Shown piece by piece: positions 35,338 through 48,857 of a stretch of DNA of 64,000 bases; position 1 is the first letter of the stretch, and the number at the start of each line of letters is the position of its first letter. The DNA comes from Hypomesus transpacificus (Eukaryota; Chordata; Actinopteri; Osmeriformes; Osmeridae). Location of the stretch: NCBI RefSeq assembly GCF_021917145.1, contig NC_061078.1, positions 10,429,604 to 10,493,603 of the forward strand. Reading direction: 5' to 3'. The notes beneath the pieces are model-generated. The model saw only the letters and a list, made by a program, of their open reading frames with translations. It was not told the origin of the DNA and did not search any database. The position numbers and the translations under genes are program-made.

Positions 35338-37215
35338 TTTATTGTAGTTATATTCCAGATGAACACCTGTCCACATGATGTGCCTCCAACCTGCACTATA
35401 TACAGACCTCTACAGGGTGCCAAGGCTCCAAGCCCCGGTGCTGGACAATCCTCTACTGTATGGTCTCTCCTGGTCAGATAACACTAACCCAGTCAATAAC
35501 ACAGCACCTACTGTTGGTAACAGGGCGACAAGCGTCCACTCCAGTATGCCCTAGAGAGACAGAAACATCAGCTGACAAACAACAGGACTTGAGGACTTGG
35601 TTTTTCCTAGCTTGACTTGGCTTTGTAGCCCCTGGTTTACATTGAACAGTAACTACAACAGTTGAGGACTTGGTCCAGTGAACAGGGAAGTCTGTTCTTC
35701 TCCCTGGTCTTTAGTCAGGGGCTCTTTGGGCTTCCATCCTTTCAGTGTTAACAGATTCTAAGCTCAGGAAAAGGGAGGTAAAACGTGGAACCAAGCCAAG
35801 GAGTTGCGACGTTATTGTAAAGCTTGCACTCTGGTGAGGTTTCTCCTTCCTGTCAGAGCCAGTGAGACAGCTGTCTAATCTCAGCGATGCTGCCCTGAGG
35901 CCTTGGGCTTCTCGTCAGATACTTCTATCTTTATAGAGACTCATATAGACCAATAAAATAATGGACATCTGGAGAGGAAAGGGATAGGTAGAATAGATCA
36001 TTCACCTGGACCGTGTCAATTATCTGTCCTGCCCACTTACATCAGTTGTCATGAAGGAGGCAAATACAAGTAGACAATAAAGCTAATCCAAAATACTGGG
36101 ACATGGCTGCGAGTAGGCAGTTTGTATTGAGTGGTGCTAAGGCCTTCTGGGAGATGATGGCTGGGTAGGGATGAGGTGTGTGTGTGTGTGTGTTTTGGGG
36201 GTGGGGGTTTGTGAGCCTGCAGGGTGGGCCAGTCAATACTGCTGACTGAACCAATAGCACTCAGCCCTCCCTGGTGAGCTGGGCTCCTCAACTGTGGAGG
36301 GAAACTTCAAGTATTCACTGAATAAATGACCTAGAAGGCAAAGAATAAGAAACACCATTTGAGATAAACAGCAACGTGCTGTTGGCTAGTTGTCACACAG
36401 TGTGAGACAAACAAACATTCAATACCTTGCAAGAAACAAAGATTTTCTCCATCTTTTGGTGTTATTTTTCAATACATTCAGGTTGACTTTACAGTATTGT
36501 AATCACACCTTTCTATGTACCATTATACAACTATGGTTAAATAGTACCTCCAATTGTTTCTACATAGAAAAATTAGTTCCCATTGATTAAACCCACGGAT
36601 TAAAACTCCTGTTATCGATGACAGAAATAAATCTTGTTTGCACTCAGCACATTCTACCAGATAATTCATAAAAAATAACTCTCATTAAAATACATTATAC
36701 TGCAATTATACTAAAATAAAATATCATACACTGGTTACCAAACACATCCAGTTGTCAACCATTAACCATGGTAATGTAGTTTACCATCTCCCAACTGGAA
36801 AGTCAAACAAATAAATGTTTAACCTCAAGAAAGATTTTACGCGAAGACAGATATAATTACTGTAAAATAAATACATTGTGTGTGTATTTGCCATTGCCAT
36901 TGCTACTGTACAATAGCCATATTGAGAGGCAATACATGATTTCACTATACAGTAGGCAATGATATATAGAAAAAAACGACTTTCATCTGAATTCAAAGAA
37001 TGTTCCATGTTCATCTTCTCTAACACAACCAATACCGTATAAATAAAACATTTGGGTCTGAAACACTTAAATATGCTTCAAACTTTCAAAATAGCCTACC
37101 CTATCACAGGGTCAGTTGAAGGTGTGACCATGCTGTCTGGCTGGGTCCTCACTGCAGTGTGAGGGACAGAGGAGCATGACCAGAGAGTCCTGCTGAGAGC
37201 AGCCCCTCCTGTGCT
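35338..37215 (-). other. minar1: Probable 3' UTR of minar1
   Basis: Unique, moderately AT-rich sequence follows the minar1 stop. On the minus strand a canonical AATAAA occurs at 35343-35338, which would give a 3' UTR of about 1.9 kb. Mammalian KIAA1024 messages have long 3' UTRs, so this is plausible. A short GT tract at 36177-36192 interrupts it. Where the transcript ends is inference. Confidence 0.45.
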
Positions 37216-40200
37216 TCATGTCTTCATGGTGCATATGGGCACCACGATGACCAGGATGACCGTGCAGGCCGCTGCAGCAATTAGAGCTCCAATCTTACAC
37301 ACTTTGGCTCTGCGAAACTCTGCCTCTTTCCTTTTGAGCAGCGAATCGTATCCGGGTGTGTAAATGTCCTCCATCCAGTATTCCAGGTTGTTGGGGTTCA
37401 GAGATTCCTGGGTCTACAAGAAGAAGAGGGAGAAAAGAGAGAATTTAAGTGCAGGGCTGAAAAAACTTAAAAGGATAGATAGAAAGGAGACATTAACGGA
37501 GGATTTTTGAGTGTCTCTCAAACAGATACATTTGTTACATAAAGAAAAAACTTCTTATGGGAGAGTAGGAGGGATGAAAGAGCCATAATTCTGCTTTTTG
37601 TCCTCATCCACATAGAGAGGAAGAGAGAGAGGAATGGAGAGAAGAGACAGAGAGAGAAAGACAGAGAATCTCTCTGTCCAACCTCTGTTATCTCCTAAAT
37701 TGATTCTCAGATAAACAGGAACGGCGAGAGCAACAATCGATGGCAGCCGACTGGGATGCTTGTCCTTGTGGATGCTTGTTTCCCACTGAGCCCCTAGGAG
37801 GCATGACCAAGGCAGCCTGACAAACACTGCAACACACTGACTCACTGCCATGGCACAGATTTCCTTTCATGAGAGAGAGAGAAAACGAAGGAGAGAAAGA
37901 AAGAATGAAAGAAAGAAAGGATGGAGATATGGAGTTAAAAAAAGAAAGAGGGGTGCGGGAGAAGGGAGTGAGATAGAGAAAGAGAGAGAAGGGAAGAGAG
38001 AGAAATAGAACATGCTATACTGTAGATTGTAATTATAATCACTCTGCTGTCTGTTCAGGCTATTCAGAGTAATTACAAATTAACAACACAAAATCAAATG
38101 TTTATTCATGACTATTGCAGGCTGGTTTAAGGAAATGCACTGGGCTTATAATTATGGAATGACATACTCATTACCCAAACAGATGTGCGAGACTGTCCAG
38201 AATATGATCATTTATTGAGAAAAGGACCAAAACATTCTCCGGGTCTTGTCTCTCTCTTCCTCCACTTTGCCTCCATGTTTGTTTTCTCTCTGTGTGATGC
38301 CTCTGAATAGGACCACAGTTTCCCCTGCCTTCCCTGCCTGTCTGCGTCTTTGGAATCCTGTGTCTTTGGAAGAGGTACACATCCAAGGTTAATTATATTT
38401 CCTACTTGGAAAACTCTCTGAATTGATCATAAGAAAATTAGAAATCAATGTTTTTGAAGGTGACCAGCCATGGTTGTTTGCCTCTGTGAAGTTGACCCTG
38501 CATCTGTCATTGGCTCCACGCCAAGCCAGCTGGGATGCAGGGAGGTAGAGAGCTGTTGATGGGAGGCAAGTAGCAGACTGAATATTCAGTGTAACAGTCT
38601 CTAATCTACTGCAGTAAACTGTTTGGTTTGCCAGACCCAATTAGTTAATGTGGAATATAATGACTAGTTTACAGAATGATTAGAGTTACTCCACACAGCT
38701 ATTTCTGCGTGCGTACTGTATTACCCATCCTCACAGACGTGTCTGTGACATCTGACGGCTTTTCAACCAACACAGAATCCTGGCTTTAACATCACAATGT
38801 AACATTTGTAGACACACTAATCATCTTCTAATTGGGTCACTTATCTTTGAGTGCGGCTCCACTGTTTTAACTGTGAGTGTTTTTGTAGAGGAGTGTTGAA
38901 TCATAATAATGCAAAATGTGTTTATTGAATTCCTTATTTTGTTGTGTACGGCACACAAGGATAGATATTAAATTGCATTTCTGTTTGCGTCTTTCTCACT
39001 TTATCTCCCTATTTTGCCTTTCACTCACCTCTCCTCTCTCTATCTTGCTCTCTCTTTCCCAGTCTGATCGACAGTTGGTTACTATTCTTATAATGATGCC
39101 CCAGTAAGTGGAGCAGTCTCGCCATCCTGTGAAATACTTAGAAATGTTTTCTTGTCAGCTTTCGTCCTCCTCAAACTACAGACTACAAGGATGCATCTTA
39201 AGGTTAGAACTCCATTTATAAAGAATGTATAAAGAACAGTGGAAACACTTCCACTGGGGTTTAGCATTCTCAATCAGAGGTGTCAGTCAAAAGCTATTCA
39301 ACACTGATATTATAAGCTATTTAATGATTATCATAAAATATATAAAAATTGCACACAGTTACTGCTGAACAGTATAGGCGAGAAATTTGATCTGTGCGTC
39401 ACAATCCGTGTCTAATGATTTGACTGACAGATACTGTAAATATATCTCTGGCTCTGTTACAAGTGAGTCTTTGGTCAAGAAAGAGTGTTGTTGCACATAG
39501 AAAACCTGGTCAACACAAATACTCTCAGATAAGATCAGGAAGCAACGACGAGGAAGCAAAAGATAACAAGAAAGCCTCAGTGTCAGCAGTCCTCGCTACC
39601 ACTCCCCCAGGATCCAGGCTGGACACACAAGCCACGGCAACACTACCAGCAGACACTGCAACACCACCAAGCAGGAGTAAATAGCATGACCACCAGGGCT
39701 AACTAGCAACACCACTAGCAGGGCTAGATATCAGCAGCAGGCCAAGCATTACACCAGATGTTCCATCAACACAAGGGCTAGCATCAACACCAAGGTTAAC
39801 ATCAGCACTACAACTAACGTTATCACCTGGACTAAAATCATCAGCAGAACTAGCATCACCTGTTGTAGTAATACTTTAAAACAGACTAATTCCAACATAG
39901 AAGTGGTGTGTTCTGCTTGAGATGGGATCAAGACCAAGTCCATATCCCTCCTCACCTGCAGGTCCAGAGCTGTGAGCTGCTTGCCCTTCTCTCCAGAGTT
40001 GCGTTTGTATTCCTCGATGGTCCAGGAGGGCTGTCCTCGTTTGCCATCAGACAGGCCGGTCAGCCGCAGGTCTGTGTACAGGGGGCTCCCCTTCATGTGA
40101 GACTTGACGGAGGGTGGGAAGGGGTGCGGGGAGAACACCTGCTCCACCAGGTAGGAGTCCTTGGGGGGCTTGGAGGAGCGATGGGCCTGGGGGATCTCGT

Positions 40201-42421
40201 ACTGACGTTCACGCTCCAACTGTGGAGGGGGCAGAGAGGTCAAGTTTAGAGGGGAAACCTTAAGTCGTGTAACGTCCTGCTGCGGTGGTGGTTGACTTTG
40301 TAATACCTCAAAGACATCCGACAGTAGTTTGAGAGGAGACCCATCTGAGCGTGAACAGAGGACTATGATATTCCTAAGCAGCCATATAGTAAAAGTATCC
40401 TGGAAAAGCATGGCACAGCCATTACAGCTGCAATGTCTCCTACAGACCATTAAATGAGAAACATACTCGTGCACTATTTCTCCCCACAGAACAGCAACTT
40501 AGGTAATCTGTAAGCAACACCCCACGTTATGAAGCACCATATTTGTTTTTAATATATGAAAGCTAGCTGTATGATATATGCCCTCAAGGAGAGAGATGAC
40601 ATATGAGAGTTGGTCATTTTTGGAAAGAAAAAGAAACATATCAAATTGCTTTCTTTGTGTAATGATTAGGATGCACAGATGTATTTGGTTGACTAAGCAT
40701 AAACACTTATTTTACTAAATCCGTCTCCTCCTCATTTGGTCAATTACTCTGAGGAAATGACTTTATTAAACCAAAGAGATTGAAACCTTACAGATGATAA
40801 AAACTGTCAAGACCTACATTTTCATTGGCACCATAAAAAATGTACATTATTCAATACTAATTAGTGAGAAAATGGTCAGACTCAAATTAGATTAATTGCA
40901 AAAAGCTTATATTTGTATTCCCGCTCATGTGAATAGCTACTCCTTCTGGTTGGAGAGATAAACAACATTCCACAACCTAGTGTATTGATCTCATTGATCT
41001 TCGGGAAGTTAAAAGAACATTAATTTAGATGAATATTACATTTTTATGAGCTCGCCACAGCTCTCCTCAGCCCTCGAAAGACTGTTCAAGTAAACATCCA
41101 TTAACCAACAGTGGTGGCAGGCCTCCCCAGGGTCAGAGAAGGAGACACAAATCTGATCCTGCCACAGTCTAATATTCTCTCTCTTGGCAGTAGTGTGTGA
41201 GTGTGCGTGTGTTTATGTGTGAACTTACAATTGCCACTAGATTCTCATCCATCTGGAGAAATGTCTCTTTTTGTCCCTGGTGAGTTTAAGGGAGAGAAAG
41301 CCATGGCCATGCGTGTCGCTTACCTCCATGCAGATCTATACACTCCCTTAAATACAGCTTATCTCTGTGTGTTGGATATGGAGTACATGACTTAAGCTTA
41401 ATAGCTACTAGCAAGCTGTGAAAATCTCTCTAAGAGTGAGTCCATGAACTGGTACTACAGAGTAGTCTACTGTGTACCGTTTTAGTAAACACAGTGGCAG
41501 CTACCTGAATAAACAAACTGCACTTAAGATCCTTTTCAACTCCTTGTTTTCAGCATTCAGGCACTGAGAAATGCAAAACAGCGTAGTGGCAGCTCAGGAT
41601 GTTTGTGACAAGACTGATACATGTATGCGTTATGACAGCTTTCCCACCACTGTCACCTGTCTCACCTCTCTCTGGCTGTCTGTCCTGCTGTCTCACCTGT
41701 CTTACTGCCATTCTCACTCCTATTCACAGGCTTTGAATATAGAAGCATGGGCCAGCAGGAAATGAGAGGGAGGGTTGGGTTGAGGAAGAGAGGAGAGGAG
41801 AGGGAAGGGTGGGATGGGAGATGAGAAGGAGGGGTGTTTTCCCTAATCGTCTCTCAGGGTTAAGGTTGGACATCAGTTGATCAGTCGGCATTTGTGAAGC
41901 CCTTGGTGACATTGATTGTAAAAAGGGCTATCGATCACAAATACAATTTGATTGTATGATTTGTGGGGCATTGGTAAACTGACCAGTCTCTACCTAGATA
42001 CTTACAGACCCACACTGAACACAAAGCCGTTACTGGAGGACCAGAGAATACCAGTAATGTAGATTACTCCATTATTTACTCCCTTTAGTCATGTCCTACT
42101 CTACCATTCACTGCAAGTCCACATTTCATAGTAACGTCCACCTCAGGCGAGCATTTCACAGAAGCAATGGCTGTATGGGGACTCCAGAAGGCAGTAACAG
42201 TGATATGGCTGAGTTGGTTGTATGGCAGCTCTGTATATATGGGTTCTATACGTCCACAAATGACAAGGTTGGGTATATGGCAGCTCTGTGTGCGAGGTCT
42301 GCACCCACATCCCCAAATGGCAGGGAACTGAATCAGAAGAAACTGGCTGACATCCATCTTGGCTCCGTGCCAACAGACCTGAAGAGAGGAGAACGTGGGG
42401 AACAGAAAATAGATAGGAGGA

Positions 42422-42476
<55 letters not shown>

Positions 42477-45400
42477 TGAAGAGAGAAGGAGGGAGTAAAC
42501 TTATTTAGACATTGAGAGAGAGAGAAACCCTGAGAGATAGATTGACAGAGAGAGTAAAAAGCGAGAGAAAGAAATTAGAAGATGCATGTTTATGTGAGGA
42601 TTTGTTTCGTGCAGAAACCCAATAATTGATGTTGATGGGATGGTAGGGTGGTAAATTGGTCAAATTATCTTGGATTAAATAAAAGGTATGGATTAAATGC
42701 TAATTAGTAGCTAGATTTGCATATGCAATAAAACATATGGTTGGATGTCCTAGAACCTTTAAATAGCTCTCTCAGATTTTCTAGTAGTATGCATAGAAAT
42801 GTTGTCAACCAGTAAAACTGGTATTGCGGTTAAAACCCAGTACTGTGTATGCATCAAGATAATACATAAAGAGAGGCAGCTATTACTGAATGACACCATT
42901 CACAGACCATAATCAGTCCTGGTCAGGCAGACACACAAGCAAACACACACACTAATTGATATGGAGGGGCCATGGTAGCCATGCCATGCTCTGAGAGGTG
43001 CTTACACAGCTCTCGGGTCAAGACCCATTTCAGATAACATGCGCTCCATTTGGCTTCCCAAGGAAAGGTCACTGGGAATCACTGGTCTGCAACACCTGAC
43101 AAGATGGACTGGCATTTCAACTCCCCCGTTTAAGAGTCTGTCTGCCCAGAGGTGGGCAAGGCCTTGTAGGAGGGGAAGAACACAATTAACATGTCAGTCA
43201 TGTGACTAGAAAATGGGAAATCTACGGCCTTGAAGAACATGGTTGCTGGGGAGTGAGCGGTTTTAACCAGGTACTTCACAAATAATGACAAACATGTCTC
43301 TGATGCTGCTGTCCTCAGCACCTTGACTCTCTGTGGAGGCTGTTTCCTGCATGGCACCACGACAGGGCTGCCTCTGACCTGACAGGTGCTGATGAATGGA
43401 AGAGAGCCCGAACCTGAAAGTAGCTAAACACCTTGAGGGGGAAGATCCATCCAGAGTCCGTCACCTCTCTCTCTTCCTGATCCGTCAACATTGATATCCC
43501 CTTTTAGTGTAAATGGTCTTTGTGAACTGGACTGTGATAAAGGATTGGTATGAAGTCAACTGCTCAGGTAGGGTCAATATCAGTGGTCCTAACTGGAGCA
43601 TCTGTGCTCGGTGCTGCTGTGTTGTTGGAGGAAAGCTCTGAGACGATGGGTGTGTAATTACTGACATAATGGAGTTATACTGAGGTTCAGGAGGAGAAGA
43701 CCACATCCCAACTTCCTTCTGCCACCTTGTCTACTCATCAGCTAATGTAATGTATAATGCAGGCTAGTCAGTTGTCTTCTATGAATACAAACTTGCTATA
43801 CTAGCCACTCACTTGTCTCTACTTTAGCATCGCACCCGCTCCCCATCTCCTTGCATACTCTCAAACTCCTCGTTTGCTACCCGGGCACCTCGGGGGGGCA
43901 TCGGCCAAGCTTCAACAAGCCCAGTAAGACACATCCTCCCTATCCAGAGTCGTCTGCCTGAATAACTCTTACTGACTCAATTTATTCATTGATGCTTGTT
44001 CCTCTTTGAAGTCAAACAAAAACACTGATCCAATTGTTGGTGTGCTCTTGATCACAACCCAGCTTAATCACCTCTGCTGAATACGCAGATGTTCCTACAT
44101 GTACACAGACTATTGAGTGTCAGATCATCTAATTCCACAGAAATGGGAGATTAGGATTGAAGTATTATACAAACATGTGTATAGCCTCATCAGCCAGCTG
44201 TCTCCCATAGCGTTATATATACGTACAGCTAATTTGTTTCTTTTTTGGGATCTGAATACTCAACTAATAGATATACTAACGTACATTCAGCAGTTCTATG
44301 ACTGTTATGTACAGTATTGCAGCTAGCTATGTAGAGTAAACAACAATGTACACTAGGATAGTGATGGTTCTTACCTCTTTGGCTTTCCTGTGTCTGTCCT
44401 TGTTGTCTCTGTCTCTGTCCCGCTCCCTGTCCCTGTCATGGTCCCTGTTACGGTCCTTGTCTTTGCACTCGTCTCCGGGGTGGTTAGAATATGACACTGT
44501 CCTCCAGTCGCGCGGGGAGTTGGTGATGCTGGTGACCTTTGACTCTGTGGCGCTGTTCTCCTCGTTGAGCGAGCGCGAGGACCTCCGGGTGAACATACTC
44601 TTCTTCAGGGCTTTCACCCGCAGGCTCTCGCTGTTACTGCCGTCCGAGCAGCACCACTCCCCAGAGCCACTGTCCCCCTTGATGGTGTGGCCTGTGGTGT
44701 GGCATTGGAACACATGTGGGGAGAGGGTGGGGTCTTGGTGGGGGTGGAGGTGGTCTGGGGTGGCGTTGGAGCCCGAGGCAGACGCTGTGTCCCCAGGCCT
44801 CCCATTGGTCTCTGGCTCCTGGATCTTGTCGTCTAGCTTGTTAAGTTTGGAGAGCACCTGGGAGATTTCACCTCGCACCCCTGACAGAGACTCCAGCTTC
44901 TTCTCGATTTCTCCGATCCTCATCACCAACTTACACACGCTGGACTTCAGCTCGTCGTCGGTGCTCTCCAGGGAGTTAAACAGTCGGTCCAGCTTGGACT
45001 TGGCCAGTTTGACTGTGTTGCGTTCGGGAGAACTGTCGCCGTCCGACTTCAACGTTAACTGAGAGATTGATCCGTTACTGTTGTAGCAGGAGGACTGGAT
45101 GATGCCCAGAGAGTCACACACACTCATGTCATCAAGGAAACGGAATATATCGCTAATATCGTCGCTAACAATCTCCGAGTCTTCATCTGAGTGCTTGAAG
45201 GGGTGTCTCTCTCTCTCGCCATACTTAGCATTTCTAGATGTGTATTCTTTCAGTTTCCTCTGCTCTGCCTGCTCTGTCTGGGTTCCAATACTGGATGAGC
45301 AGTCTATGTTGCCTCCCTGGAAAGAGGTGCTGTGGGTAGTTTTGTCTCTGAACCTTTTCCCCACCTCTCTTTTCTCCACAACCCGGTCTGGCCCACACCC

Positions 45401-46999
45401 CATGGAGGCTACATCCTTGCTCTTCAACCCATTGGTTTTCTTTGCAAACCCTGAAGGAGAGGCAGTCACCTTCTCCTTGGCGTTCTGAAAATGCTGCTCA
45501 TTGTCTTTGTTGATCACACTGACTTTATGGCGGTAGTTGTCTTTCAGTGGTTTGCCATTGAGAAAAGACCTCTCAAAGTCCGGAGGACCTTCCTCTGTGT
45601 TCAGACTCAGGCTCTTCACCGGCCAAGATGGCTGCTTCCCAGGTTTACTGACTCTCCGGGTGTTCACACACTCAGAGACTGTTGTTGGCCCAAAATACGT
45701 AGATGCTTGGAGGTCATCCAGACTCTCGTGCTTTGCTCGTCGTTTCTCCTGGATGGGTGAGCTGAGGGGGGGATCAAAGTATGGGTTGCTGTAGGGCAGC
45801 TCAAAGCTGTGGTTGAAGAAAGTTGTAGGTTTGTGGAGTTCCCTCCGATGGTACCCTCCACTGGCTTTACTGGCAAGTTTGGACTCTGAGGTAACAACCT
45901 AAAGCATAATGTTCCATTAATAAAGCGCTAAAACACTGTAACAAAGCATTTACTAGACATCAATTCATAAGATATACTTGGTGGTTGAATTGTATAAATT
46001 CATACAACTTACTTACAGACATTGTTCAGTATATTACAATGTTTTTAATAAGATACATCAATACAGTAAATATTTTAATAATAAATTTAAAATCAAAGTA
46101 AAATTGAAATTGACTGGTAAATTCCAGACCTGGTGACCAATGACATGCTGTAATTGTGAAACTAGACTGTGGACGACTATGATACCAACCTGTGGAGAGA
46201 ATGCTTGGAGGTTGTGAAAGTCCTCCTTGAAGATGTTTCTCTTCTGGATGCAGGAGTGGACGGTAAAAGGCTCTGCATGGTTGATGTGCTGCAGAGAGTC
46301 CTGGTCTGTGGTGGACTCACTGTCGATGTCCATGGGAAAATAGGTGCTCTGCATCTCGCAGGGAGGTGACGGAGGGCTGCCACTGGAGTACTGAGGCAGA
46401 TGCTGCAGCTTGTCCAGCGATGCTGCTCTACATTTCAAATCCTTGTTGACGCCCAACAGGAAGTTAGGGTCGGAGGTGGGGATGAACTGCTGGCAGTTGT
46501 TGCAATCCGATGTAGGACAGGGGGGGGTGTTCTGGGGCAGGGGGAGGTGGTGATGCACCCCCCTGGGATGGTCCATGTGGTCGTACCCTCCCCTCTTGCA
46601 GTCCTGGAACTTATAAACTTCTGTGTCTGACCTACATGACTCGAAAGACTGGTTCTTGTGGAACTTGGGTCTGTGCCCCATGGGCAGCTTGTCTTTGGCA
46701 ATGCCCCCGTTCATCTGGATGAGGTTGAACATGGTGACGATGTCTGCCGCCACCATCAGCTTCTTGGACTGCTGGTCCTCCACGGAGCAGCGCATCTTGT
46801 CCCTGAACAGGGTGGCGGGAAAGGCAGGGTCCAGGCAGGCCGTGTAGAAAAGCAGGCTCCGCAGCTTGGCCAGGTGGACCAGGTCGAAGCGGGCACACAG
46901 GGACTTACACAGGTCCTGGTAGGACACAGTGCGGTGCTTGCTGTCCAGCTCCTCCAGGATCCTCACCAGGAAAAGGGAGTACTCTGGGAGGGGGTCCAT
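37216..46999 (-). CDS. minar1: MINAR1 (KIAA1024), Notch2-binding membrane protein (4 coding exons, 931 aa)
   Basis: Major intrinsically disordered Notch2-binding receptor 1; the mammalian protein is reported to bind NOTCH2 and to restrain angiogenic and growth signalling. Coding exons: 46999-46190, 45898-44375, 40219-39956, 37413-37216; GT-AG introns, all in phase 0, 932 codons with stop, a little longer than the human protein. Residues 1-~105 are the conserved folded N-terminal region (MDPLPEYSLFLVRILEELDS..., then a metal-poor helical stretch to GGIAKDKLP). Residues ~110-860 are mainly polar and low in order, with a possible coiled coil around KLDRLFNSLES...IGEIEKKLESLSG and an Arg/Asp repeat ([10 protein letters not shown]) ending exon 2. 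The last 65 residues hold the conserved NPNNLEYWMEDIYTPGYDSL motif and one transmembrane helix (IGALIAAAACTVILVIVVPI) five residues from the C-terminus. The start is the first ATG after an acceptor at 47009, so at least one non-coding exon lies upstream. Confidence 0.95.
37860..38012. repeat. Purine-rich GAGA/GAAA repeat in minar1 intron 3
   Basis: About 150 bases of GAGAGA, GAAAGAAA and GGAGA units on the + strand. Confidence 0.75.
39575..39870. repeat. Degenerate CACTAGCA/ACACCA repeat beside minar1 exon 3
   Basis: About 300 bases built of ACACCA, CCAGCAG, CACTAGCAGGGCTA, CATCAACACCA and similar variants, lying about 90 bases beyond the donor of exon 3. On the minus strand it reads as a long Val/Leu/Met frame, which I regard as a by-product of the repeat. 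Confidence 0.65.
40726..41075. promoter_or_regulatory. Candidate conserved enhancer-like block in minar1 intron 2
   Basis: About 350 bases free of repeats and rich in homeodomain and POU-type cores (CTAATTAG, AGATTAATTGCAAA, ACATTAATTTAG). It lies in the 4.2-kb intron between exons 2 and 3. Composition and motif clustering resemble developmental enhancers, but no alignment was available, so this is a suggestion only. Confidence 0.3.
42424..42490. repeat. (GA)n microsatellite in minar1 intron 2
   Basis: About 45 bases of pure GA, then GGGG and GAAGAGAGAAGGAGG. Confidence 0.9.
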
Positions 47000-47007
47000 G
47001 TCTCCTG

Positions 47008-47900
47008 TCTGAAAAGAACAGATGTGAGACCTGTGCAGGAGGCAGTACGTTACAAGATGGCAATTGCTGTGTTTTTCTCACAACTAAAAACAGAAATGTT
47101 CTAGTGCTAACCTCTCTTTTCGTTGTTTAGAAACAAGAACAATCCGTTCGTGACTTCACGTCAGCAGTGTTGGGAGACAGCAGTGTGATAACACATGCAT
47201 CCATTATACACACACACACAGTTCCATCACTGTTTTTTCAAAATAAACAGTAACCGGCACCAAATGTTTTAACATATGTAAAACAAACTGTGAAAAATAA
47301 TATTTTCTCTGTGTCCGTCCAGGTTTCGAAAAGGACCAAATGCTATTCCAAGCATTAATAAGCATACAGGCACTATATGATTGCCTATACTATGAGTATT
47401 TCATTAGCACTCGCATACCCTCACATTCACCCTTACTTCAGAAAAAGAAAGGAAAAACCATTATCACCGCACCACTCCCGCTCGCAGTCCAATCAACAAT
47501 GGGGGTAAATAAACTCACTTAGCGTCCCGTCCTGTTAAACGATATCCGTGAAAGGATCCAAAAATAGTGAATATGCATCAAAGCATCCGAAACATTAGGG
47601 TAAAGTTTATGCACACATTCATCTGACAATTGAGAAATAGACCAAAGACAAATACATTCCATGTGGAAAGGCTATTCAAGACAAACAATATTATCGTATA
47701 TCATCGTTCAAATCAATCCATTTTCATAATGTGTTGACAGCTCGAGCTCTTCGTACTTCACATCATTCCATACCCTCGGGTTTTTCTCCCTACTCAGTCC
47801 GCAAAAGCTGTTGGAACGAAGCTGCCCGCGTTCGAGGCGCGCGCTTGGTGCTGAAAAAGAACCCAAGCTGCTTTGTTTCCACCTAGAATGACGTAATAAC
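47008..47900 (-). other. minar1: Upstream intron and probable first non-coding exon/promoter of minar1
   Basis: A good acceptor (TTCTTTTCAG) fixes the 5' edge of the first coding exon at 47008. A strong donor (GTGAGT) at 47518-47513 could end a non-coding first exon at 47519. The GC-rich, CpG-containing patch at about 47805-47850 is the likely promoter side. Exact transcription start not determined. Confidence 0.4.
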
Positions 47901-48821
47901 ACCTATAACGACAACTGCAAAGGACGATACGCCAAGGAATTAGTATTTATCATGATTCTAAGCACAAATTGGATTGGAATTGAAATTGCGGATTATTCAG
48001 CATTTTCGCATTGTAAAATCTGCATTCATGAGAATTCATGGGACCGCAGTCAAGTCAATTGATTCGTTGCAGGTCCAGTTCTACTACACATATGGTATAG
48101 TTTAAATGTAAAAACCCGGCAAGATCGAAAAATGTTAGCTATTAATTTGGATGGATTTAAAAGGATTAATCGTATAGTCTGGTATCTATTTTGAAAATGA
48201 AAGACGTCGTACAGCCTGTTTCATTACGCTATTTAATCAGCCGACTTTGTGCTCTTGTGGAATGCACATTTTCTATGCCCCCTTTTTACTTGAAATACCA
48301 GCCCCTACTATATTCCAATCTTTCATGATCTCACACCCAAACCATTGGCCACATTTAGACTATCCTGAAGTTGTAGCCGCTGTCAGCGTTTGCGTGGAGA
48401 CCACTGCGACCTCTCACACATCAACAGACCATGCAACCCCGTCGCCGTGAACAAATAGTTGTAAAGTTATAAGGTGAGCTAAATCTAGAGCTCTTCGTTT
48501 TCTGGCTGACTAAGCAGGCGTTAATTGGGGCTGTGAGGGGAGCACAGTCAGGTGGCTCGGCGCTGGAGTGTCAGGCTAGAGATGTGTGTAGAAGGGAGGA
48601 GGGAGCTGGCCATTACGACTCCAGCACCAGCAAAGAGTGGGACTCTGTCTTGTGAATTCCCATTTGTTATTAGTCTCTCCATCCGTGGAAGGTATATTCT
48701 CAGATACAAGATTGAATTTATGTACAAACTATTATTTGCATCTCTTCCTGTGACACACTTACTGATATTTCAATTTAACAGGTACCTCCATGACAACCAA
48801 TTGCAATCATGCCATGCCAAA

Positions 48822-48857
48822 GTGCATCTTACTGCACTGTGGAACAGTAAGATGCAC
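48822..48857. repeat. Perfect 13-bp inverted repeat with 10-base loop
   Basis: GTGCATCTTACTG (48822-48834) and its exact complement CAGTAAGATGCAC (48845-48857). The flanks do not extend the stem and no duplicated target site is seen. It could be a miniature transposon end pair or a small hairpin RNA; neither is shown. Confidence 0.6.
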
